62,175 nucleotides of DNA from an uncultured Campylobacter sp. (GTDB lineage: Bacteria; Campylobacterota; Campylobacteria; Campylobacterales; Campylobacteraceae): contig NZ_CALKTC010000001.1 of NCBI RefSeq assembly GCF_937996225.1, forward strand, positions 1 to 62,175. Direction: 5' to 3'. Each line of letters begins with the position of its first letter. Positions within the stretch are counted from its first letter, which is position 1. The position numbers were made by a program, and so were the translations under genes. Below, piece by piece: positions 9,063 to 18,642 of this stretch. The notes beneath the pieces were generated by a model. The model was not told the DNA's origin and did no database searches. It was given only the letters and a program-made list of their open reading frames with translations.

Positions 9063-11066
9063 ATGCTAAAGTCTTTGAAAAAAATCGTATCTCTTGCGCT
9101 TGTCGGTGCAGCAGGGTTCGGCTATGCGAGCGAGCAGAATTCCTGGAGCTATGCAAACGCGCAAAAATCACCTTCCAACAACACTTCCCGTTCCGATGTA
9201 ATGAGCGCTGCGGATAGCTTGGGCGCGAAATTAAGCAGGCACGACGCGGCTAGCGATAGCTCCGCGAGCGACGAGTATGAAAACTCATTTCGTATCAAGC
9301 TCGAGTACGCAAGGGGCTTTGCCAAAAAGGGCTCATATTCGGGCAGGCTTAATAATCAGCGCGTTATGATGCCTGCATTTCGCTGGACGGGCAATAGCGG
9401 CGTAAATGCCGAGTTTTGGAACGGCATTACCAATATAGGCGGCGCGCTGGTTCCTTATGTGGCTTTCGGCTCATACGAAAAGCGCCCAGGAGGAGATTCT
9501 CACTCACAATATTTGGTGCGAAGAGACGAGGATTTGGCTCAAATGCAGCGCAATAAAGCCGCGGGTATCAAAAATCTCGCCTATACTTATACGGGCACTA
9601 CCGGTCCTATCGGTCCTGACGGTCGTCCTACTGCCATTGGTTCAAGTAGAAATTTAAGCCTAGTATATGCCGATATCGATAATTTTGTAAATTTCTACGG
9701 CAGAGAAAACATCGCGGGATACTTCATCGACGAGGTCAATACCGAGGATAACCCTTCCAATATCGCTTATATGGCTAGCATTTATAATTACATTAAATCC
9801 AAATATCCGGAGATGCTCGTTTTGGCGAATAACGGCTGGGGGGTACGCGATGCCATAGCCCCTTACGCGGACGTCTGGATGCTGCAAGAAGTAAGCGCGG
9901 ACGAGTATATCAACCGCTATCGCGCCAGAACCTCGGAATTTGAAAAAGACCCCGCAAATTCCGCTAAAATCTTACACGTCATCTATAACGCCTCGCCCGA
10001 GCAATATGACGAGATTATAAGGCTGTCGCGCGAGCGCAATGCGGCGAATTTATTCATCACTTCCGATACGAACCGCTATCCTGGCGGATACGACGATCTG
10101 CCGAGCTATTTTGAGGCGCTGATGCTAGCGATCAATAACTTCACGCCTAAAAACGGCAGCCTGTTTTCGCAGGTCGCAAGAGGCGGCAACCGGGTAGGCA
10201 TCGAGATGCCGCGCTCGAAGGTCGATCTGGATCTTACAAAGCTTGCAAGAAATTCCGCTTATAAAAATTTAACCGACACCGACGGGCAGGAGTTTAACGT
10301 AAACGTAAGCGCGATCGGAAACTATGGCGGGGATTACAAAGACCGCTCGGGCGGCGTCAAATACGATTACAAGAGCGACGGAATTTTACTCGGAGCCTCC
10401 AAGAGAGTGGATGATCTTACGCTGGGCGTGATCTTTGGGTACCAAAAATCGGACGCTTGGTATGAGGGTAAATTCGACGGCGTGAAAGAAAACATCAAAT
10501 CCTACGAGCTCGGTCTGGCGGGTAGATACGATTTTAACGAGAACGTGGATCTGGCGGTAAATTTAACATATTCGACGAACGATCATAAATTTGAAACCAA
10601 TAACGGATTCGGCGCTATCCACGGCGCGAAATACAAGTCGCAAATTTGGGATTTTAGTACGAGAGCCGGGTACAAATTCTTATTTGAAAACGGCTACATT
10701 AAGCCATATTTGGGGTTTGGAGCGATTAGGGTGGACGAAGATGCGATATCCAGGCTTAAATTTAGCTCCGCTTCAAAAACCGCGCCGAACGGCACCGCGG
10801 GAATTTACGCGATCAAGGCTTTCGGCGATCTGCAGATATTCGCAAATGCGGAGTACGAGCATCGATTTAGCGGTAATTCGTATCACGCGAGCAGAAAGTA
10901 TTCGGACAGATACGACGTCGAGGGGCTTGATTATTCTAGCGGCGTGTTTAATGGCGCGATCGGACTGAAATATAAGATCCTTCAAAGCGTCGCACTTAGC
11001 GCGTCGTACGAGCTAAGCGAGAGCAAAAATAGCCTTGCTAGAGCCGCTTTTGACGTGGAGTTTTGA
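9063..11066 (+). CDS. Autotransporter with a Spherulin-4 / GH135-like glycosidase passenger
   Basis: 667 residues from the ATG at 9063 (GAGG upstream; the frame also opens at a TTG at 9048). After a signal peptide ending near GYASE and a Ser-rich stretch, residues about 80-345 look like the Spherulation-specific family 4 / GH135 TIM barrel: MMPAFRW, LVPYVAFGS, NKAAGIKNLAYTYTG, NIAGYFIDEVN (Asp223, Glu224), VLANNGWG and DVWMLQEVS (Glu276). Acidic residues at these places are catalytic in the fungal enzyme Sph3, which cuts galactosamine-containing polysaccharide. Residues about 400-667 are an autotransporter beta-barrel ending in the aromatic FDVEF. The protein is thus predicted to display a polysaccharide hydrolase on the cell surface. 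The assignment rests on motif recognition. No operon partner is visible. Confidence 0.75.
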   Translation: MLKSLKKIVSLALVGAAGFGYASEQNSWSYANAQKSPSNNTSRSDVMSAADSLGAKLSRHDAASDSSASDEYENSFRIKLEYARGFAKKGSYSGRLNNQRVMMPAFRWTGNSGVNAEFWNGITNIGGALVPYVAFGSYEKRPGGDSHSQYLVRRDEDLAQMQRNKAAGIKNLAYTYTGTTGPIGPDGRPTAIGSSRNLSLVYADIDNFVNFYGRENIAGYFIDEVNTEDNPSNIAYMASIYNYIKSKYPEMLVLANNGWGVRDAIAPYADVWMLQEVSADEYINRYRARTSEFEKDPANSAKILHVIYNASPEQYDEIIRLSRERNAANLFITSDTNRYPGGYDDLPSYFEALMLAINNFTPKNGSLFSQVARGGNRVGIEMPRSKVDLDLTKLARNSAYKNLTDTDGQEFNVNVSAIGNYGGDYKDRSGGVKYDYKSDGILLGASKRVDDLTLGVIFGYQKSDAWYEGKFDGVKENIKSYELGLAGRYDFNENVDLAVNLTYSTNDHKFETNNGFGAIHGAKYKSQIWDFSTRAGYKFLFENGYIKPYLGFGAIRVDEDAISRLKFSSASKTAPNGTAGIYAIKAFGDLQIFANAEYEHRFSGNSYHASRKYSDRYDVEGLDYSSGVFNGAIGLKYKILQSVALSASYELSESKNSLARAAFDVEF

Positions 11067-11545
11067 TTTTAATCGGAGTAGTCCAAGATAGGCAGCTTGA
11101 AGTACGATTACAAATTCCTCTTTGCCGCAAATCAAAAATTTGCGGCTAAATTTTATCTGGGCTTTGCCGCGAAATTTTAAAATTTCGGCTGTAAGATATT
11201 TACTCGTATAATTTCTGCTTTGAAATTCCATGTAACACTATTTTTGCGCCGCTTCGGATGCGAAGCCACGAGATATAATCGCTGCCGTAGAATTTTGCGC
11301 GGACGCTGAGGATTTTTTAAAATTCTAAATTTTGCCCGTTTAAAACTTTGCGGATCGCGTTTCATCCATAAGGGATTTTAAAATTCTATGCGCGGCGCAA
11401 CTGAGGATTTTTAAAAGCAGCGGAATTTTAAGAATTCCAAGGGAGCATTCAAATTTTCTAGGCAAAATTTAGACTGATTGGAAGTTGCCGAAATTTGGCA
11501 AAAGAAGCGAAATTTTGCGGATCGCTCCGCAAAATTTAAAAGAGA
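11067..11545. other. Convergent spacer, repeat-rich
   Basis: About 480 bases between two convergent genes, with many GAATTTTAAAATTC-like words. No gene is supported. A terminator for the minus-strand gene lies at its right end. Confidence 0.55.
11510..11537 (-). terminator. Hairpin terminator of the dsbC-like gene
   Basis: AAATTTTGCGGA (11510-11521) and TCCGCAAAATTT (11526-11537) form a perfect 12-bp stem with a 4-base loop, starting 8 bases after the minus-strand stop. On the minus strand a T-rich CTTCTTTTG follows. Confidence 0.65.
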
Positions 11546-12259
11546 TTATTTTAGCTTGTCTAGTTCGATGATGTAAGGCACTGAGTTTACTCCCGCACCG
11601 AAATATTTGGCAGCTAGGGCTTTTGCAGCATTTAGCTCGGCAGCGCTTACGTCTTTGGCACCTGCTTTGTTATCTTCAGCGTAATATTTTTTAAAAACCG
11701 CTATCTTTTGCTCGTCGGTTTTAGCATTTTTGATCTCTTTGTAGATGAGCGCGGATTTTGCGTGGCCGTCATCGCCGTGAACGGAGGTCATGATTATATC
11801 GACATTGTTATTTTTTAACGTTTCTTCGATCCTTGCCATCTCTTTGCGGCAGAATGGACACAAAGCGTCTGTCAGCATCAAAATCGTAGGCTTTTTGGGA
11901 TCGTTTCCTAGCTTGATAATATTGTCTTTGCTCTCTGCTTTGAAGATCTTGCTTAGCTGTCCTGCGATGCGGTCTTGTTTGATCTGCTCCTTATAGACTA
12001 CGCGTTTTTTAGGATCGATGATATCGGTAAAGATCAGATCGCCTTGGGTGAAGATGATCTCCTCTTGCGACATATTGCCTTGAGAGATTTTTAAAACGAC
12101 CGCCTCAACGCCCTTTGGCTCGCTAAGTGGGATGCGCTCGGCGACCTTTATTTCGATGCCTTGAGGCGCGCCGCCGTAGATAGATAAAATTTCGCTGTCG
12201 CTTAAAGCCGCGTTTAGGCTCGCTGCGAGCGCAACTGAAGTTAAAATAGCTTTTTTCAT
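11546..12259 (-). CDS. Periplasmic thiol:disulfide interchange protein, DsbC/DsbG-like (copy 1)
   Basis: 237 residues from the internal Met of MKKAILTSVALAASLNAA, which gives a proper signal peptide; the longer frame to 12298 adds 13 residues with no export signal. The C-terminal thioredoxin fold has the active site LCPFC and the cis-Pro loop SVPYI. The N-terminal half resembles a DsbC-type dimerisation region. It should reduce or isomerise disulfides in exported proteins. It lies 51 bases downstream of selB on the same strand and could share its transcript. A related gene with CPYC lies at 43495. Confidence 0.85.
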   Translation of the reverse strand: MKKAILTSVALAASLNAALSDSEILSIYGGAPQGIEIKVAERIPLSEPKGVEAVVLKISQGNMSQEEIIFTQGDLIFTDIIDPKKRVVYKEQIKQDRIAGQLSKIFKAESKDNIIKLGNDPKKPTILMLTDALCPFCRKEMARIEETLKNNNVDIIMTSVHGDDGHAKSALIYKEIKNAKTDEQKIAVFKKYYAEDNKAGAKDVSAAELNAAKALAAKYFGAGVNSVPYIIELDKLK

Positions 12260-12310
12260 TTTTTTCCTTTGCAAAAAATTCCGCGCATTGTAGTGCAAAA
12301 TTTTAAATTT

Positions 12311-14131
12311 TTACTTTTTCAGATAGCGTTTATTGTCGATCGTAACGATATTCCCCATTTTATCTAGGTACTCGAGATAGCAGATTACGAATTTCCTGCT
12401 AAGCCCAAGCTCCTCTTTGGCGTTAGTGACGTTTACGAAGCCATCTTTTTCGATGATTGCGTAGAGGCGTTTGATCGCTAGGGCTAAATTTTCAGCCTCG
12501 ACGAAGAGATTGTGTGCGAGACGGACGACCTTTTTGGCGTAGGTCAGCTTCTTTAGCGCGTCATCGCCGCTACTGCGGTCGATCTCTAGCTCGTCATAGA
12601 CGTTATACGGCGCGAGAGGCGCTATGCCACCCTTTTTGATGAGATCAAAAATTTTACTCTCCAGACTCTGTTTGAGCGCGTCAAAATCCACCCCCGATTT
12701 TACGTAAACTCCGCCCTTTTTGGAGACGATGCCGCCTCGCTCAAGCTCGCTAAGCGCGCGCGCGGCGAGCTCTTCGCTAGCCCACGAGAGCTTTAGGGCG
12801 ATCGAGGCGGGCGAAAAGATCGCGTAGTCGTTTTTTGAGACGATAAATTTTATGAGGCTTTTTACGTCCTCGATCGCGCTTAGATCGTAAACACATAAAT
12901 TTGCTTCGTCAAAATACGTCCCCTCTAGGCCGCGCGCGATCTTTATCGCTTCGTCGTACTCCATCCCGAAGCGCTGATACGCAGAAAATAGCCCGAATCC
13001 ATGTTTGTGAAAGAGGCTTAAAATTTTAAACGCTTCGGTGAAATTTCGCTTCAAAAGCGCGGTGAGAAGCACGGCTTTACTCTGCTTTTTTAGCGGCTCG
13101 ACTACGGCGTTTAGCACGCGTCCTCCGCCGATTACGCGTGAGTTTGACAAGCAGACGAAGGGCTCGTCAAATTTCAAAAACATTGTTTTGTCAAATTTAA
13201 AGCTTACGAGCTTCTCGCCGCTAGGAAGTTCTTTTAAAATGAGCGCTTTTGCTGCGCTTTGCTTGCTTCCGACGCAAAACAGCACGTCTTGGTTGTGTGA
13301 AATTTCGCCGCTAAAGGTGCAGTCGGCTTCATTAAAGCCGCGGAAAAAACCTTTTTTGGTTAAAATTTGCCCCTTCTCAAGCTCGCTCGTTTTGGCGTCA
13401 AGACTTAGCGCGACGCGGTTTGGAGCCTGCGCCAGCGGCGTGTCCTCGTCGTGTATCTGCACGCTTTTGACGTTAAAAATTTTACCCAGATCGCAGTTGT
13501 AAAGCTTCTCGCCCTTTGAAATCGCGCCGTTAATGAGACTGCCCGTTACGATGGTGCCAAGCCCCTTAAGCGAAAAAACTCGGTCGATGTAGTAGTGTAC
13601 CACGCCGCCTCCTTGGCGCTGCACGGGCTTGATATTAAAGAGATAGTTTTTCAGCTCGGCGATGCTTGCGGGATCTTTTATGCTGATAAAAAAGGTATTT
13701 AAAATTTGTAAATCCTTAAATTTACAGATGTATTCCCTGCACTGCGCCGCGACCTCAGATCTGCGCGCGTCGTCCGCTAGATCGCACTTGCTGATGCATA
13801 AGATCACGCTTTTTACCCCAAGCAGCGATAAAATTTGAATATGCTCTTTGCTTTGCGGCATTAGCCCGTCGTCCGCGGCGACTACCAGCATCGCAGCGTC
13901 GAAGGCATATGCGCCGCTAATCATCGTCTTTACTAGATTTTCATGCCCAGGAACGTCGATGAAAGCAACATTGGTATCCCCCGAGCGTAGATGCGAAAAG
14001 CTAAGATCGATCGTGATGCCACGTTCTTTTTCGCTCGGCATTCGGTCCCCCTCAAAGCCGTTTAGCGCCTTGATTAATGCGGTTTTTCCGTGATCGATAT
14101 GGCCTGCGGTGCCGATGATTACGCTATTCAT
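12311..14131 (-). CDS. selB: Selenocysteine-specific elongation factor SelB
   Basis: 606-residue translational GTPase that carries Sec-tRNA-Sec to ribosomes paused at UGA codons followed by a SECIS hairpin. The G1 motif is GTAGHIDHGKTALIK, G2/G3 lie at ERGITIDLSF and DVPGHENLVK, and G4 is SKCDLA. Beta-barrel domains follow, and the C-terminal winged-helix repeats (about residues 370-606) bind the mRNA hairpin. It overlaps selA by 8 bases, so the two are translationally coupled. Two UGA-containing genes in this window, fdhA and a SelW-like gene, are its evident clients. Confidence 0.97.
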   Translation of the reverse strand: MNSVIIGTAGHIDHGKTALIKALNGFEGDRMPSEKERGITIDLSFSHLRSGDTNVAFIDVPGHENLVKTMISGAYAFDAAMLVVAADDGLMPQSKEHIQILSLLGVKSVILCISKCDLADDARRSEVAAQCREYICKFKDLQILNTFFISIKDPASIAELKNYLFNIKPVQRQGGGVVHYYIDRVFSLKGLGTIVTGSLINGAISKGEKLYNCDLGKIFNVKSVQIHDEDTPLAQAPNRVALSLDAKTSELEKGQILTKKGFFRGFNEADCTFSGEISHNQDVLFCVGSKQSAAKALILKELPSGEKLVSFKFDKTMFLKFDEPFVCLSNSRVIGGGRVLNAVVEPLKKQSKAVLLTALLKRNFTEAFKILSLFHKHGFGLFSAYQRFGMEYDEAIKIARGLEGTYFDEANLCVYDLSAIEDVKSLIKFIVSKNDYAIFSPASIALKLSWASEELAARALSELERGGIVSKKGGVYVKSGVDFDALKQSLESKIFDLIKKGGIAPLAPYNVYDELEIDRSSGDDALKKLTYAKKVVRLAHNLFVEAENLALAIKRLYAIIEKDGFVNVTNAKEELGLSRKFVICYLEYLDKMGNIVTIDNKRYLKK

Positions 14132-15731
14132 AAATTTCTCCGATCTTTTTTATTAAATCTTGCAAGTCGCTTTTTAAAATCGATCTGAAATCGAGCAAAA
14201 ATTTATCATCCTCGATCCGCCCGATTATGCCCGCAGTGCGAAATTTTGCCTGCATGCTCTGCGGATCTGAGCCATCTAAGATCGCAAGCGCGACGCTAGG
14301 GTAGGAGGCGCCGGGCATCGTGCCGCCGCCTACGAAGGTGGTAGTAGGCACGATCTGCGATTTTACGCCGATGCGCGATCGCACTAGCTCCGCCCGCTCG
14401 CGCAGCTCATCTAGGCTTAGATGGATCTGATCTATCGTCGTGATGAGGTGAAATTCTTTATTTATATACGCCTTGATGGTCTCGGCAAGCAGGCTTAGCG
14501 TGATCTTGTCCACGCGCAGCATTCGCAGTAGCTGGTTTTTACGCAGGCGCGCGATGAGCTCGTGATCTCCTAGAATGATGCCGCACTGCACGGAGCCGAA
14601 AAGCTTGTCGCCGCTAAAGCTAAGCAGCCGCACGCCGCTTTTTAAAAGCTCAAAAATGGATGGCTCGCTTTTGCCTAGTCCAAATCCCAGCTCGCTTGCA
14701 TAGCCGCTTCCAAGATCGTAGTAATCGATGATCTCGTTAAAATCGTCCGTTTTTTTCATGCTAAATTTTGCGGGGTAAATTTTAGAAATTTCGCTATTGT
14801 CGCCCGCACTGTCTCTATGAAAACACTCGCTCTTTTTGGACGGCTCGCCGCTATCTAAATTTAGAGCATTCGCAGAAGCGGCAGCTAAGCCTAAACCATT
14901 CGGCGCAGAATTTAAAATTTCGCCGTCCGTGTCCGAAGAGCCGCCGCAAAGATCTGCTAAATTTTTAAAGCTTGCCGCTCTAAGCGCTAAAAATTCTCTC
15001 TTTGCCTGTGAGGCGCGACGTGCGAGAGCCGCTACTTCCGCAGCACTTACGCTAGAGCTAAAGCCTGAAATTTTAAAATTTGAGCGGTGCACCTTCATCA
15101 AGATCGCCGTGTTTTCATTGATCGCTTCTTCGTAATCGTCTAGCTTGGTTTTGTTCGTGGTGCCGATTTCTACGAGCTTTGCGCCAGAGTTTGCCATCAC
15201 TTCGCTTACTCGAAAGCTCCCGCCGATCTCGACTAGCTCGCCGCGGCTTACCACGACTTCGCGTCCGCGCGCGAAGGTATTTAGCACCAAAAAGACCGCC
15301 GCAGCGTTGTTATTGACCACGAGCGCGTCCTGCGCGCCGAAAAGCTCGCTGCACAAAAGCGCTATGTAGTCGTATCTGTTGCCGCGCGCCCCCTCGGATA
15401 GGTCGTATTCTAAATTTGAATATGAGGTGATGATCTTTTGCGCGCGGGCTAAAATTTCGGCGCTGATAACGCTGCGGCCGAGGTTTGTGTGTAGTACGAC
15501 GCCGGTTGCGTTAATAAGCGGTTTGAGGCTTAGATTTTGAAATTTTTCGTAGCGCGATTTGATGCGCGCGATGATCTCGCTTTCGCTTGCGACCGCGCCT
15601 CCTTGCAGCGCCTTTTTGCGCTCCTGCCGGATGAGCTCTTGCGCGATTTTGATGATTTGCGGGCGGAGGCAGTTTTGAAACTCCTGCGCGTTTGCGATTT
15701 TGTCGATTTTTGGTAGTTTAATTCGTTGCAT
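14124..15731 (-). CDS. selA: L-seryl-tRNA(Sec) selenium transferase, with a large insert
   Basis: PLP enzyme converting Ser-tRNA-Sec to Sec-tRNA-Sec with selenophosphate. Family blocks are INATGVVLHTNLGR, VVNNNAAAVFLVLNTFA, EIGGSFRVSEVMANSG, LSFSGDKLFGSVQCGII (PLP Lys376) and the C-terminal VGGGTMPGASYPS. The product is 535 residues, while relatives are about 440-465. The excess is an apparent insert at residues about 235-329, rich in Ser, Ala, Asn and Gly (for example GEILNSAPNGLGLAAAS), lying between the LAR helix and IDYYDLGSGYASELG. Its DNA contains the same AATTTTAAAATTT-type words as the spacers. The frame stays open across it and the core motifs are intact, so the enzyme is probably active. 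selD and the tRNA-Sec gene were not seen. Confidence 0.95.
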   Translation of the reverse strand: MQRIKLPKIDKIANAQEFQNCLRPQIIKIAQELIRQERKKALQGGAVASESEIIARIKSRYEKFQNLSLKPLINATGVVLHTNLGRSVISAEILARAQKIITSYSNLEYDLSEGARGNRYDYIALLCSELFGAQDALVVNNNAAAVFLVLNTFARGREVVVSRGELVEIGGSFRVSEVMANSGAKLVEIGTTNKTKLDDYEEAINENTAILMKVHRSNFKISGFSSSVSAAEVAALARRASQAKREFLALRAASFKNLADLCGGSSDTDGEILNSAPNGLGLAAASANALNLDSGEPSKKSECFHRDSAGDNSEISKIYPAKFSMKKTDDFNEIIDYYDLGSGYASELGFGLGKSEPSIFELLKSGVRLLSFSGDKLFGSVQCGIILGDHELIARLRKNQLLRMLRVDKITLSLLAETIKAYINKEFHLITTIDQIHLSLDELRERAELVRSRIGVKSQIVPTTTFVGGGTMPGASYPSVALAILDGSDPQSMQAKFRTAGIIGRIEDDKFLLDFRSILKSDLQDLIKKIGEIYE

Positions 15732-15897
15732 TGCGACCCCGATGCCTTAAAATTTAGGCGATTTTATCATTTAAAGCTTTGATTTTGCTTTATCTATAGA
15801 ATTATTAATTTAAATTCGATTTACTTTAAGTGCAGAATTTAAAAGCTGTTTAGAAAATAAGAGTAAAACCCGCCTAATTATCAATTTAGGATAGATT

Positions 15898-17580
15898 ATG
15901 AAAGAACATGGATTTTATGCCGCGGGGCTAAAGGATGTCGTCTTAAGCGACGATATCGAAATTTGCGGCGATGAAGAAGGGGCGAAAAAAGAGGAATTTA
16001 TCGTCGCTAATTCGCCGAAACTAAAAGCGCAAATTTATGCGCCCGAGATAAATTTTTATATAGAAAATTCCGCAGATGAGCCGCTGCAAATCGCTAAAAA
16101 CGTAGATATTTTGTATCGCGCCAAGGATATTGCCTTCGACGGCGCGCTAGATAGCGACTATCAAAAGCCCGTCGGCAAAAACGTGATTCTCGCCTGTGAC
16201 GAGCCTCGAGGGGAGCTTGTGAGGCTACTTAGGCGGCATGGATTTAAGGTGATCGCGTTAAGCAGGGCCGAGATTAAGTTCGTCTACGGCGAGATTGGCG
16301 ATCTTGCGGTTACGATTTTAAGTGAGCGGGATGAGGTTGAGACCGAGGCGGATTTTTTCTTGATTAGCGGCGCAGCGCCCTATCAATTGCGACAAAGCGG
16401 CTGCTACGAGATTTCGGGGCTAAAAGACGATGAAATTTTAGAAATTTTAAATTCCAAAAGCCCGGTTTATCATTATAAGAATTCCACGATCTTCGATCCT
16501 GCGATCTGCCAGTATCAGGGCAGGCGAAACGATCTGTGCGCAAAATGCGTCGAAGTCTGCCCCACAGTGGCGATTTTGAAAAACGACGAAAAGCGCGAGT
16601 TAGTATTTTCGCATATCGACTGCATCGGTTGCGGCGCGTGCGTGAGCGTCTGTCCTAGCGGCGCGCTGAAATTTGCCAAGCTGCCCCAAAGCGTATTTGG
16701 CGAGATCGCAAAGCTCTATGCAGGCAAAATTCCGCTTCTCATCGCAGAGAGCGAAATTGCGTCCGCACCCGCAGTGCAGCTTCCGTGCGGCGTGCTACCG
16801 TTTGGAATTTTCGGAAGCAAGCAAATAGATGAGGTAAATTTGCTAAGCGCGATGCAAGAAAGCGGCTCGAGCGTGATCGTTTACGGCGCAGACGCGGGCG
16901 AGAGCACGCGCGAAGCGGTGGAGCTTATCAATGGAATTTCGCGCGCGATCTACGGCAAGGACGCGGTATTTTTAGCGCGAAATTTAGCCGAGCTACAAGA
17001 GGCGCTAAAGCAGGCGCAAAGCTCTCAGCCCTGGGCGTTTAGCTTAAACGAACAGGGTCTTAGCAAGAAAGAAATTTTTTCCAAACGCGTAAGCGCGATG
17101 GTTGGTGATGGTAGCTTCAGCGTCGTAAAAAGCGGAGAGTTGCTAAAATTTGGCAAAGTAAGCATAAACGAAGCAAGCTGCACGCTCTGCCTTAGCTGCG
17201 TGGGCGCCTGTAATACCGGCGCGCTGTATGCCGACAACAGCGATAATTCGATTAAGCTCAACGCTTCACTTTGCACGACGTGCAACTACTGCGTGCTAAG
17301 CTGCGCCGAAAAGGATACGATCGAGCTTAAGCCTTGCGGCGTGGAGCTTGAGCCGGGATTTTTTAATTATAAAATGCTAGCCAAAGACGAGCTTTTTAAG
17401 TGTATCGAATGCGGTAAGGAATTTGCGACGAGCAAAGCCGTGATGAAGATCGCGGATATGATGGGCGCACATTTTGCAAACGAGCCTGAAAAGATGAAGA
17501 CGCTTTTTTGCTGCGGCGATTGCAAGGCGAAAATAATGATAAAAAAGCAGATAGAAGATGCTAGAAAAGGGGCAATGTAA
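15898..17580 (+). CDS. Multi-cluster ferredoxin-like protein of the formate dehydrogenase locus
   Basis: 560 residues, no signal peptide or membrane helix, so cytoplasmic. Cysteine groups fall in two ferredoxin pairs, at residues about 203-260 (CAKCVEVCP, then CIGCGACVSVCPSGA) and about 427-475 (CTLCLSCVGACNTGA, then CTTCNYCVLSC). A C-terminal zinc-ribbon-like block lies from about residue 501 (CIECGKEF ... CCGDCK). Campylobacters carry a similar protein upstream of fdhA; it probably takes part in dehydrogenase maturation or electron transfer, though the exact reaction is not established. It shares TAATG with the TorD-like gene, so the two are translationally coupled. Confidence 0.85.
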   Translation: MKEHGFYAAGLKDVVLSDDIEICGDEEGAKKEEFIVANSPKLKAQIYAPEINFYIENSADEPLQIAKNVDILYRAKDIAFDGALDSDYQKPVGKNVILACDEPRGELVRLLRRHGFKVIALSRAEIKFVYGEIGDLAVTILSERDEVETEADFFLISGAAPYQLRQSGCYEISGLKDDEILEILNSKSPVYHYKNSTIFDPAICQYQGRRNDLCAKCVEVCPTVAILKNDEKRELVFSHIDCIGCGACVSVCPSGALKFAKLPQSVFGEIAKLYAGKIPLLIAESEIASAPAVQLPCGVLPFGIFGSKQIDEVNLLSAMQESGSSVIVYGADAGESTREAVELINGISRAIYGKDAVFLARNLAELQEALKQAQSSQPWAFSLNEQGLSKKEIFSKRVSAMVGDGSFSVVKSGELLKFGKVSINEASCTLCLSCVGACNTGALYADNSDNSIKLNASLCTTCNYCVLSCAEKDTIELKPCGVELEPGFFNYKMLAKDELFKCIECGKEFATSKAVMKIADMMGAHFANEPEKMKTLFCCGDCKAKIMIKKQIEDARKGAM

Positions 17581-18449
17581 TGGATGCGAATCTACTTCAA
17601 GCAAGAAGCTACTACTACGAATTTTTTGCAATTCCGTTTTTTTTCTATGAAACAGATACGAAATTTAAGCGCTGGCAGCAGCAGCTGGAGTTTTTACGTA
17701 GCTCGCCCATCGTGCCTAGTGATGAGGCGGAATTTCAAAATTTGGAGAAATTCGACTTTGCGGCGTTTAAAAGCGAGCAAAATTCCGTGCTTTTTGATTT
17801 TTCATACGCCAACGTGCCGATGAGTGCGAGCTTCTACGACGAGGGACGCGATGATGGGCGTATGCGTGTCGCGGTAATCGACGTGCTAAAAAAGAGTAAA
17901 TTTCGCCGTAATATGGAGCTTTGCAAAGAGTGCGAGGACTATGTGGGATTTATTTTTTACCTGCATTCGACTCTGCTGCGCGACGCGGCTGCAAAACACA
18001 GCGCAGTTTTAAACGGACAAAATTCCGTGGCAAATAAGCAAAATTTTACGAATAGCGCGAGCTTGACGGCGCAAGACGGAAAAAATTCTGTAAATTCGCA
18101 TGGCAGTAAAAATTTTATAGGCCCGCAGGATGGTAAAAATACTGCGAGCGCGCAATACGCTAAAAATTTCGTCGGCGCGCAAGACGGCGAAGCGCTGGCG
18201 TTAGAGCTTTTTACGAATGTCACCAATAGCTTTGTGGATGAGTTTAGCGAGCTTTTGTGCGGGCATGTGCGGGCGGATTTTTTCAAATCATTAGGCGCAC
18301 TAATGAGAAGCTTTTTTGCGCTTGAGCGCTCGCTTTTAGCGCTTGCCGCTCCGCAAAAGAAAGATCGCAGCGTCGTTAAAGAAGCGATCAAAAAAGGCGG
18401 CTATCAAAATAAATTTACCAATCCGGAAGATATTTTTGATCTGGATTGA
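17580..18449 (+). CDS. TorD-like chaperone of the formate dehydrogenase locus, with a low-complexity insert
   Basis: 289 residues of the all-helical TorD/DmsD type (YYYEFFAIPFFFYE..., SFYDEGRDDG, CKECEDYVGFIFYLH, and DEFSELLCGHVRADFF in the C-terminal half). These chaperones hold molybdo/tungsto-enzyme precursors until cofactor insertion and Tat export, matching the Tat signals of the next two genes. Residues about 144-205 are a foreign-looking insert with repeated KNF, QNS and GKNS units (DNA 18010-18195), placed between two conserved helices. A T8 run near 17637 lies inside the coding sequence. The start overlaps the previous stop. Confidence 0.75.
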   Translation: MDANLLQARSYYYEFFAIPFFFYETDTKFKRWQQQLEFLRSSPIVPSDEAEFQNLEKFDFAAFKSEQNSVLFDFSYANVPMSASFYDEGRDDGRMRVAVIDVLKKSKFRRNMELCKECEDYVGFIFYLHSTLLRDAAAKHSAVLNGQNSVANKQNFTNSASLTAQDGKNSVNSHGSKNFIGPQDGKNTASAQYAKNFVGAQDGEALALELFTNVTNSFVDEFSELLCGHVRADFFKSLGALMRSFFALERSLLALAAPQKKDRSVVKEAIKKGGYQNKFTNPEDIFDLD

Positions 18450-18621
18450 TAAATAAAATTTTTAACGAAAATCTTAACGCAAAAGCAGAATTTCGGTTAA
18501 ATTTTAGACTCGCAAGCTCGAGTTTTGCGAGTAGTTTTTTAGTTAGAACTTTATATTTTGAATTTTAAATAAAATTTAAAAAGTAACTTAAAATTTAATT
18601 TCCATCTCACTGCCTTTTCGT

Positions 18622-18627
18622 TATAAT
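18622..18627 (+). promoter_or_regulatory. Probable -10 box of the fdh structural genes
   Basis: TATAAT 75 bases before the ATG of the small Tat protein gene, in the 252-base spacer after the TorD-like gene. Confidence 0.5.
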
Positions 18628-18642
18628 TCATTAGATTTAAAT

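Noticed and set aside
11067..15898. tRNA-Sec (selC) near selA/selB
   Set aside because: No sequence with the long acceptor and extra arm and TCA anticodon was found here or elsewhere in the window; it must lie outside.
17957..18391. 144-codon minus-strand frame opposite the TorD-like gene
   Set aside because: It is open only because the low-complexity insert has few stops on the other strand; no start signals and no family.
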